Source of the DNA: an uncultured Collinsella sp.
GTDB taxonomy: Bacteria > Actinomycetota > Coriobacteriia > Coriobacteriales > Coriobacteriaceae
DNA length: 10,268 nucleotides
Direction of reading: 5' to 3'
NCBI GenBank assembly: GCA_905197385.1
Contig: CAJJYO010000036.1
Location: 1-10,268, forward strand
In this document: one piece after another, positions 6,036 to 10,268 of the stretch
How positions within the stretch are numbered: position 1 is the first letter of the stretch
How the letters are laid out: every line of letters begins with the position of its first letter
Translations under genes and position numbers: made by a program
The notes under the pieces: model-generated
The model's input: only the letters and a program-made list of their open reading frames with translations
Told to the model about the DNA's origin: nothing
Database searches by the model: none

Positions 6036-6233
6036 CTATGGCCCCGCCCTGGTCAACAAGATAACGCGGTCGATGTCATGCCTCGACATCTCAAGCCGCA
6101 CGCGCTTCAGCGCGTCCTCTCTTGTCACAGGGACTTCCTCGCAGTTAAGCACGACAATAGAGGGGCTTACCGGCCCACCTTCCACCTTTTCGAACTGCCG
6201 CACTGCCTTTCTTATATTGCGCTCGATGTTTGA
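6036..6233 (-). pseudogene. 3' fragment of an unrecognised protein gene
   Basis: A minus-strand frame reads about 64 residues of good protein-like sequence, from NIERNIRKAVRQFEKVEGG through PSIVVLNCEEVPVTREDALK to DRVILLTRAGP and a TAG at 6036-6038. It has a charged amphipathic start, a hydrophobic strand and a hydrophobic end, so it looks like the last third of a real protein. No usable start lies in frame: a TAA occurs just upstream (about 6237-6239), and the first ATG is deep in the sequence. In the adjacent frame, reading stays open across the break, so a one-base loss in the AAA run at about 6231 is possible. The family is not recognised. It probably belongs to the degraded prophage. Confidence 0.45.
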
Positions 6234-6298
6234 TTACCAGTTAGATCGGCACTGATCCAAAACTTGATAAGGTTGCCAGCGTAAGGGAAAATAGAAAT

Positions 6299-6367
6299 CG
6301 CGGAAAGTAGCACAGTACGAGGAGTGCCCTTGATTGAGGAGACGTAGGTGCAAATCCTACCGCCGCG
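6299..6367 (+). pseudogene. Degenerate tRNA-like sequence (pseudo-tRNA)
   Basis: The plus strand carries a perfect T arm, GTAGG (6344-6348), loop TGCAAAT, CCTAC (6356-6360). It also has a D stem GCAC/GTGC (6310-6313 and 6324-6327) after TA, and a partial acceptor CGCGG (6299-6303) with CCGCG (6363-6367). The anticodon arm is too short: only about 16 bases lie between the D and T arms, and no 5-bp stem with a 7-base loop forms. No CCA follows. It is best read as a decayed phage tRNA ending in the terminator at 6370. Confidence 0.4.
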
Positions 6368-6369
6368 CA

Positions 6370-6393
6370 AGCCGTCCTTCGGGGCGGCTTTTT
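6370..6393 (+). terminator. Intrinsic terminator with TTCG tetraloop
   Basis: An 8-bp stem, AGCCGTCC (6370-6377) with GGGCGGCT (6382-6389) including one T-G pair, is capped by TTCG and followed by a five-T run (6389-6393). It sits right after the tRNA-like remnant and before the terminase fragment. Confidence 0.8.
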
Positions 6394-6413
6394 ATGCCAA
6401 TAGGAGGCGGCGG

Positions 6414-6575
6414 ATGCCCCTCGAGAAACCCGCCGCCGTAGCCGCCGACCCCGTGAAGAGCGCTAAGTGGGACGAGCTCACCGCCGGCCACGCGAGATCA
6501 TCCCCGCATGCGCGAGGAACAGCGACGACCTCGTTTGCAAGAGGGTCAACGGCGAGATCGCGGCACTTGGTGTAA
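6414..6575 (+). pseudogene. Phage terminase small subunit, N-terminal fragment
   Basis: An ATG at 6414 with AGGAGG at 6402-6407 opens a frame whose first 24 residues (MPLEKPAAVAADPVKSAKWDELTAG) resemble the start of phage small terminase subunits, where KWDELTAG is normally followed by R and an aromatic residue. The small subunit recognises phage DNA and hands it to the large terminase for packaging. At about 6486 the frame turns into Arg/Ser/Thr-rich nonsense and ends at 6575. From that point the neighbouring frame carries the end of a minor capsid protein. A deletion has therefore removed the rest of the small subunit, the large terminase and the portal. The family call rests on a short segment plus phage context. 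Confidence 0.5.
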
Positions 6576-6808
6576 GGGCCGGCGCCGACGTATCGGACAT
6601 CTTCTCCGGCATCACCGACAGCCACTGCAAGGACGGAGTGTGGCATCCTGATTACGATTGGAACGAGGACCTCATCGCGAGGGAGGCGTTCGCCGATTTT
6701 TTCAGCGCCCACTTCACAAGCCCGGAATCAGCCGAGCGGTTGAGACGCTATTTCCCGGAATCGGGTAAGATATTCGATGAGATGCTCGACGAGTTGGGAA
6801 GGGGCTGA
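6486..6808 (+). pseudogene. Phage minor capsid / head morphogenesis protein, C-terminal fragment
   Basis: This frame has no normal start and begins at the junction at about 6486. It contains VSDIFSGITDSHCKDGVWHPDYDW, then REAFADFFSAHFTSPESAERLRRYFPESGKIFDEML and a stop at 6806-6808. The block of EAF-ADFFSA, a spacer, and YFPES-IFDEML is characteristic of the C-terminal part of minor head proteins encoded between portal and scaffold in many siphophages. In such phages the upstream part would carry the head-morphogenesis domain; here about 100 residues remain. A GTG at 6467 could start a 113-residue product, but it lies within the terminase-derived DNA. Two small ORFs follow on the same strand, as in a phage head module. 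Confidence 0.6.
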
Positions 6809-6809
6809 C

Positions 6810-6992
6810 ATGTACATCTACCTAAGCAAGGAGGACAGCGAGAAGCTGGACCGCCTCATGCGTGAGTACAAGCAGACCTTCCATGAGAGATGCCACGCCT
6901 ACTGCATGCGCGACCCTATCGCCGAAATAGAGAAGTGCCTGAAGACCGGCAAGCCATCCAAGCTCAAGCCTGAACCCGAAGCGGTCTACTAG
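6810..6992 (+). CDS. Small phage-type protein, probably truncated by a frameshift
   Basis: A 60-residue, charged protein (MYIYLSKEDSEKLDRLMREYKQTF..., two cysteines, Lys/Glu-rich) starts one base after the minor capsid stop with GGGAAGGGG as ribosome binding site. It ends PEPEAVY then TAG at 6990-6992. If one base is restored before that TAG, the frame continues LDTNGESLAKFDELVERLAR and ends in a TGA that overlaps the ATG of the next gene (ATGA at 7048). That is a typical phage gene junction, so the original protein was probably about 80 residues. The function is unknown, but its position suggests a head-module accessory gene. Confidence 0.55.
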   Translation: MYIYLSKEDSEKLDRLMREYKQTFHERCHAYCMRDPIAEIEKCLKTGKPSKLKPEPEAVY

Positions 6993-7047
6993 ACACCAAC
7001 GGTGAGTCGCTTGCAAAGTTTGACGAGCTTGTAGAGAGGCTGGCACG

Positions 7048-7227
7048 ATGAGGGATTCCGAGAAAATGACCGCCGAGGATGCGCTCGAGGCCCATATGGA
7101 GCGGTTCGGCTTCATCCCGTGGGGGCTTTCGACAATGGATGACGATCACATTGTCGCCGCTGTCGAGAAGGCGCTCAAAGACGGAGAGCCGTACAAGGAC
7201 GAAGTGCCTGAGGACTGCGTCCTGTAA
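7048..7227 (+). CDS. Small acidic phage-type protein
   Basis: The 59-residue protein MRDSEKMTAEDALEAHMERF... ending EVPEDCVL is strongly acidic, with no signal or membrane segment. The codon pattern is protein-like throughout. GAGAGG lies 7 bases upstream of the ATG. It starts inside the stop codon of the frame that continues the previous small ORF, suggesting translational coupling in the ancestral phage. I do not recognise a family. It ends 31 bases before the insertion sequence, so its original downstream neighbours have been lost or displaced. Confidence 0.5.
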   Translation: MRDSEKMTAEDALEAHMERFGFIPWGLSTMDDDHIVAAVEKALKDGEPYKDEVPEDCVL

Positions 7228-7258
7228 ATACGAAACAACTTAGACGCTGAAGTAAAAG

Positions 7259-7285
7259 CCGGCTTATAGGACAAAATGTGTGTCC
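7259..7285 (+). repeat. Left terminal inverted repeat
   Basis: 27 bases, CCGGCTTATAGG followed by ACAAAATGTGTGTCC, match the reverse complement of 8574-8600 at every position. The inner 17 bases (7269-7285) are themselves partly palindromic (GGACA...TGTCC). Confidence 0.95.
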
Positions 7286-7291
7286 ACGTTG

Positions 7292-7322
7292 GGGGCATCG
7301 GCGCAGGTCGATGCCCCTTTTT
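7292..7322 (+). terminator. Intrinsic terminator just inside the IS left end
   Basis: A perfect 9-bp stem, GGGGCATCG (7292-7300) and CGATGCCCC (7309-7317), with an 8-base loop is followed by TTTTT (7318-7322). It starts 7 bases inside the left inverted repeat. It would stop transcripts that enter from flanking genes before they reach the transposase, a known way for insertion sequences to keep transposase low. Confidence 0.85.
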
Positions 7323-7358
7323 CAGCCGTTTAAATTCCGTGCCCGCTTTTAACCGCTC

Positions 7359-7375
7359 GGACAGAATGTGTGTCC
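7359..7375 (+). repeat. Subterminal copy of the core end sequence
   Basis: GGACAGAATGTGTGTCC here matches 16 of 17 bases of GGACAAAATGTGTGTCC in the left inverted repeat (7269-7285), in the same orientation and exactly 90 bases away. It may be a second transposase-binding site or part of an autoregulated promoter. No such copy is seen near the right end. Confidence 0.8.
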
Positions 7376-7403
7376 GGTTGCCTATCGTTCCCGCAGGTAG
7401 ATA

Positions 7404-7442
7404 ACCTCTTCCGGAACCGTTAAATACCCTTTCGGAAGAGGT
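7404..7442 (+). promoter_or_regulatory. Hairpin that covers the transposase ribosome binding site
   Basis: ACCTCTTCCGGAA (7404-7416) pairs with TTTCGGAAGAGGT (7430-7442): 13 bp with one G-T pair and a 13-base loop. The 3' arm contains GGAAGAGG, the ribosome binding site of the transposase ATG at 7447. In any transcript starting upstream of 7404 the site would be masked. A promoter with its start inside or beyond the loop would escape this. A possible promoter TTGCCT (7378-7383) with GATAAC (7400-7405), 16 bases apart, is weak and would start just after the 5' arm. Confidence 0.65.
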
Positions 7443-7446
7443 GCCC

Positions 7447-8549
7447 ATGAAGGCCGTTTATTGCCCCTACTGCGGCGGTCGGACCAAGCGCAACGGCAGG
7501 ACCTCATCGGGGTCCCAGCGGTGGAGGCGCACGGCCTGCGGCGCGTCGACGACGGTGAGGTACGACGACACGGCGACAAGGCTGGACGAGTTCCTCGGGT
7601 GGCTCCTCTCCAAGGACTCCCAGGCGGCGATGCCGGGCGGCGGACGGTCCTTCAGGCGCAGGACGGCCGAGTTCTGGGAGGTCTGGCCCATGCCCGTCCC
7701 CGACGGCGAGCTGCACCGCGTGCTCTACGTCGACGGGATCTGGGTCGCGCGCGACCTCGTGGTGCTCATATGCTGCAGCGGCGAGAGGGTGGCCTCCTGG
7801 TACATGGCCAGGTCCGAGAACTCGAGGGCATGGCGCCGATCCCGGCGCCCGAGGTGGTCGTCACCGACGGCGGGAGCGGGTTCGCCAAGGCCGTGCGCGA
7901 GACCTGGCCGCGCACCAGGGTCCAGAGGTGCACCTTCCACGCCTTCTCGCAGGTCAAGCGCTACACGACGACGCGGCCGAAGCTACAGGCGGGGCGCGAG
8001 CTCTACCTCATCGCGCGCGACCTCATGGGCATCGAGACGCTGCACCAGGCGGAGCTCTGGGTCGAGCGCCTTGACTGGTGCGGGTTCTGGGCCGACTTCC
8101 TGGAGGACAGGACCGTGGTGGACGGCAGGAGGGTCTACACCCACGAGAGGCTGAGGCGGGCGCGCTCGTCGCTGTCGTCGCTGGCGTCGGCGGGGACGCT
8201 GTTCACCTACCTCGACCCCGCCCTTGCCAAGGCCGGCCCGCTGCCGTCGACCAACAACATGATCGAGGGAGAGGTGAACTCGCAGCCGGGGGCCGTCCTG
8301 CGCAACCACCGGGGGCTGACGTCGGTCAAGCGCGTGAAGGCGGTGTTCTGGTGGTGCCACGCTCATTCGGGGGACGCCAGGACGGCGCGCGAGAAGCCCG
8401 CCACGATGCCGACCGACGCGGACATCGACTTCCTGTTCAGCGTCTACTCCGCCTCGCCGTCGCGCGAGGACGGAGGGCCGGAGTGGGGCGACAGGGCCGT
8501 GTGGGAGGACCTCCACCACAGAGACCCGTACCCGTTCTGGCTGGATTAA
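7447..8549 (+). pseudogene. IS1249-group transposase, broken by a deletion
   Basis: The protein matches the IS1249 type of IS256-family DDE transposases. From the ATG at 7447 (GGAAGAGG upstream) it reads a zinc-ribbon-like start (CPYCGG), WLLSKDSQAAMPGGGRSFRRR, and the first catalytic Asp in YVDGIW (7732-7734, residue 96), to SENSRAW at about 7833. There the frame breaks. It resumes one frame over with MAPIPAPEVVVTDGGSGF (second Asp 7866-7868), CTFHAFSQVKRYTTTRPKLQAG, YTHERLRRAR, TLFTYLDP and NNMIEG (catalytic Glu 8265-8267), and ends at 8549. Relatives carry W-G-A-L-x-A at the break, so three to four residues are missing. The zinc ribbon also has Arg (RRTACG) where the third Cys is expected. 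No slippery sequence is present, so programmed frameshifting is unlikely. Confidence 0.9.
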
Positions 8550-8573
8550 TGGATGGAAACGGATGTTCTATCG

Positions 8574-8600
8574 GGACACACATTTTGTCCTATAAGCCGG
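8574..8600 (-). repeat. Right terminal inverted repeat
   Basis: The reverse complement of this 27-base segment is identical to the left end at 7259-7285. The match stops at the next base on both sides. Confidence 0.95.
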
Positions 8601-8614
8601 TCCTGTCGCCGCAC

Positions 8615-8650
8615 AAAAACGGGGCAGCCCGCACTCATGCGAGCCGCCCC
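8615..8650 (-). terminator. Intrinsic terminator for the zinc-ribbon gene
   Basis: On the minus strand a 13-bp stem, GGGGCGGCTCGCA (8638-8650) with TGCGGGCTGCCCC (8621-8633) including two G-T pairs, has a 4-base loop and is followed by GTTTTT (8620-8615). It lies 45 bases after the stop codon at 8695 and only 15 bases from the insertion sequence end. Confidence 0.85.
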
Positions 8651-8694
8651 ATACCTCTGGCTTTCACGTTACGGCGCCAACTGACACCACTCCC

Positions 8695-10032
8695 CTACTT
8701 ACCAAATAGCGCACCCAGCAGGCCGCGACGTTTGGGCTTTTCTTCTCGGTAGGAACCCTCGGCAACCGCTGCCACTCGGCGCGGTTGCTCACCGCCTCCA
8801 CGGCGCACGATCTGGTACAGGAAGGGCGATTTAACGTATTTGACCTCGATGGGCGTGGCATGCACGGTGCTTTCGTTCGACAGCGCCACATTCGGATTGA
8901 GTGGCGCCACCACATGCGTCTCGCGCTTGTCGCTAAACACTACCGCTGCCGCACGACCCGTCTGGCCGTTCACGGCGATGCGCACTTGATCGCCGTCGCG
9001 GCTATCCGACGCCGGGCGATCGACAAAGTAGACCGGCACCATCACCAGGCCATCCTTATGCTTGCGGGCCTTGCGCGCCCAGGTTCGGATGCTCTTTTTA
9101 TTGAGCCCCAGTACGGCCTCGGCATCGTTGTCCACAACGTCGAGCGCCAGCTTATCAATGACCACCTGGTCCTTGGTGGACGCATCGACGGAGACAACGC
9201 GGAAGTCACCCTCCTGCATGGCTGGATCAAACGGCCCAACCTTGGCAAAGTCCCACGGCTCCAGAATGCCCATAAGGCGAACATCCAGATAGTTTGCCCT
9301 CGGATACGCCCAGTCGAGCAACTCGTAGTACACCAGGGTCTCCTTGCTCAGGCCCTTGCCCGGGAAGGACGCCATCATGCGCAAATCCGCTAGCGCCATG
9401 GGGAAATAGAAGAGCATCATGTCGTTTTGGATCGCATCTTCCACGTCGTGCCCGGCAAAGGCATCCGGATACTGACGCACCAGCTGCAGCGCGTTGGCAC
9501 GCGCCTGCTGCGGCGAGATTTCGCAGGGAACACCCTGCTCAGGTACATACTCCGCACCAACGCCCATGGTCAGGCGCTTGCTGAAGGTACCGGGCTTGAG
9601 CAGATCGGCGACGCCGATCTTATTGCCGCAGGACGGGCACTCAAACACGCGCTGGGTCGACTCGCCCTCAAAGGACGCTCCGCAGAAGGGGCAAGGAATG
9701 CTCACATGCGTGGCTTCTTGGAACTCCTGCGCCGTGCCGCGATCCTCCCACAGCAGATGTTCCAAGACCGACTGATTGCGCCAGTGCGAATTGAAGAAAT
9801 ACCAGTCCGGGTCCTCCGGGCGCTCGAGTTGCGACACATGCGTGAGCTTGAGCAGTCCATCCACCACCGTCAACGGCGCATGGCGAATGCCCAAAGCGCT
9901 CTTGGGCTCCCCTGCATCGGCCTGCCACGGAACGACCGCGCCGCAATAGGCGCACTCAAAGCCGCGCTTAGCCTGGTGCGAGTACATAGGGCCGCCGCAG
10001 TTTTGACATTTAATGGCAAACATCTCGTCCAT
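8695..10032 (-). CDS. Double zinc-ribbon domain protein
   Basis: The 445-residue protein starts with a zinc ribbon (Cys9, Cys12, Cys27, Cys30: CQNCGG...CAYCG) and has a second one at Cys114, Cys117, Cys132, Cys135 (CPFCGAS...CPSCG). The remaining 300 residues are a soluble mixed domain with no signal peptide or membrane helix. The C-terminus is basic (EEKPKRRGLLGALFGK). I chose the ATG at 10032 because AAGGAGGAT lies 7 bases upstream; an ATG at 10053 would add seven residues with no ribosome binding site. Such TFIIB-like ribbon proteins occur in Actinobacteria, often as conserved hypotheticals, and no enzymatic motif is visible. Its own terminator (8615-8650) shows it is the last gene of its transcript. 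A hairpin at 10060-10078 lies in its leader. Confidence 0.8.
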   Translation of the reverse strand: MDEMFAIKCQNCGGPMYSHQAKRGFECAYCGAVVPWQADAGEPKSALGIRHAPLTVVDGLLKLTHVSQLERPEDPDWYFFNSHWRNQSVLEHLLWEDRGTAQEFQEATHVSIPCPFCGASFEGESTQRVFECPSCGNKIGVADLLKPGTFSKRLTMGVGAEYVPEQGVPCEISPQQARANALQLVRQYPDAFAGHDVEDAIQNDMMLFYFPMALADLRMMASFPGKGLSKETLVYYELLDWAYPRANYLDVRLMGILEPWDFAKVGPFDPAMQEGDFRVVSVDASTKDQVVIDKLALDVVDNDAEAVLGLNKKSIRTWARKARKHKDGLVMVPVYFVDRPASDSRDGDQVRIAVNGQTGRAAAVVFSDKRETHVVAPLNPNVALSNESTVHATPIEVKYVKSPFLYQIVRRGGGEQPRRVAAVAEGSYREEKPKRRGLLGALFGK

Positions 10033-10059
10033 GGAAACATCCTCCTTAAGCACGGGCTG

Positions 10060-10078
10060 TCGACATTAAGTATGTCGA
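10060..10078. repeat. Inverted repeat upstream of the zinc-ribbon gene
   Basis: A perfect 7-bp inverted repeat, TCGACAT (10060-10066) and ATGTCGA (10072-10078), has a 5-base spacer. It ends 28 bases before the start codon of the minus-strand gene. It could be a protein-binding operator or a leader hairpin; nothing in the sequence decides this. Confidence 0.5.
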
Positions 10079-10249
10079 GCAAACAGGCACATGCCCATAC
10101 CCATGTGGCCCAAAATGGACCACCCAGGCAGACGAGAAGGCTCGCTCGTTAGCACCGGCAGACCATTGCTGCATTTTCTGAGCATCGGTGCACAGCGCCC
10201 CCGCACGAGCTACACTATCCCCTTAATCATGATTGTGAGGACGACCGCT

Positions 10250-10268
10250 ATGCTATTTGTAAATCGGC
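10250..10268 (+). CDS. Start of a plus-strand gene, cut by the window end
   Basis: GAGGACG lies 9 bases before an ATG at 10250, and six codons (MLFVNR) are visible before the window ends. A -10-like TACACT is at 10211-10216 and a perfect 10-base palindrome AATCATGATT at 10225-10234, between that and the ribosome binding site. It is divergent from the zinc-ribbon gene. The product cannot be named from six residues. Confidence 0.5.

Larger units (their letters stand above)
5513..7258. mobile_element. Collapsed cryptic prophage remnant
   Basis: This stretch between the ADP-ribosylglycohydrolase and the insertion sequence contains only pieces of phage-type genes: a probable scaffold start, two tRNA genes, a tRNA-like remnant, a terminase small-subunit start, a minor capsid end, and small phage ORFs. 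The pieces lie on both strands. No integrase, large terminase, portal, major capsid or lysis gene is left. No attachment-site repeat was recognised. The left edge is uncertain (somewhere in 5513-5585) and the right edge is the insertion sequence. Confidence 0.6.
7259..8600 (+). mobile_element. IS1249-group insertion sequence (IS256 family), inactive
   Basis: This 1342-bp element is bounded by perfect 27-bp terminal inverted repeats (7259-7285 and 8574-8600) beginning CCGGCTTATAGG. It contains one transposase gene, disrupted by a deletion. The inside left end carries a terminator, a second copy of the core end sequence and a hairpin over the transposase ribosome binding site. IS256-family elements normally leave 8-9 bp target duplications; the flanks AGTAAAAG (left) and TCCTGTCG (right) do not match. 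The element is more GC-rich than the neighbouring prophage DNA. Confidence 0.9.

Noticed and set aside
7820..7850. Programmed ribosomal frameshift in the transposase
   Set aside because: There is no A6G or similar slippery string or following pseudoknot at the break, and conserved residues are missing there. A deletion explains the frame change better.
7983..8752. Long frames on both strands within the transposase
   Set aside because: They are Arg/Gly/Pro-rich shadows typical of high-GC coding DNA. The true frame contains the second Asp, Glu and the IS1249-group motifs.
8785..10152. Two plus-strand frames (202 and 241 residues) opposite the zinc-ribbon gene
   Set aside because: They have no ribosome binding site or recognisable domain. 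The minus-strand frame has two clean zinc ribbons, a ribosome binding site and a terminator.
1..10268. CRISPR array or other regular spaced repeat
   Set aside because: No series of regularly spaced direct repeats was seen. The only repeats are the IS ends, the 16-base lipoprotein motif and simple hairpins.

Overview
This window looks like the chromosome of a high-GC Gram-positive gut bacterium, most likely of the class Coriobacteriia (Collinsella-like). That is inferred from codon use, from the fchA-folD folate pair, from the style of the small lipoproteins and phage genes, and from an IS1249-group element typical of Actinobacteria. No rRNA or other marker fixes the species.

Layout. Positions 1-640 (minus) form one open frame that begins as FolD (about 30 residues) and continues as an internal piece of adenylosuccinate synthetase (PurA). 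The switch is at about 551-570 and looks like an assembly chimera. Upstream lies fchA (643-1275, minus), 2 nt from the folD start. A 377-base divergent intergenic region separates it from two tandem paralogous lipoproteins (1653-2258 and 2485-3078, plus), each followed by an intrinsic terminator. A short PH-like protein (3173-3442, minus) converges on the second terminator. Next come a complete YhcG/DUF1016-type PDDEXK nuclease (3611-4660) and, 63 bases further, a complete ADP-ribosylglycohydrolase (4724-5512).

From about 5513 to 7258 the DNA is a collapsed, cryptic prophage. The minus strand carries the first 40 codons of a probable scaffold protein, adjoining tRNA-Leu(CAG) and tRNA-Trp(CCA) genes that both depart from the invariant D-loop GG, and the 3' end of an unknown gene. 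The plus strand carries a degenerate tRNA-like sequence with a terminator, the start of a terminase small subunit joined to the end of a minor capsid protein, and two small phage-type ORFs, the first apparently frameshifted.

A 1342-bp IS1249-group insertion sequence (7259-8600) with perfect 27-bp inverted ends follows. Its transposase is disrupted by what appears to be a 13-bp deletion. The left end carries a terminator, a second copy of the core terminal sequence, and a hairpin that covers the transposase ribosome binding site. No target duplication is visible. Immediately beyond it ordinary chromosome resumes: a terminator, a double zinc-ribbon protein (8695-10032, minus), and the first codons of a divergent gene (10250 to the end).

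I did not find a convincing complete new system. The points most worth checking are the folD/purA junction, the nuclease/ADP-ribosylglycohydrolase pair, the decayed phage tRNAs, and the control features at the IS left end.
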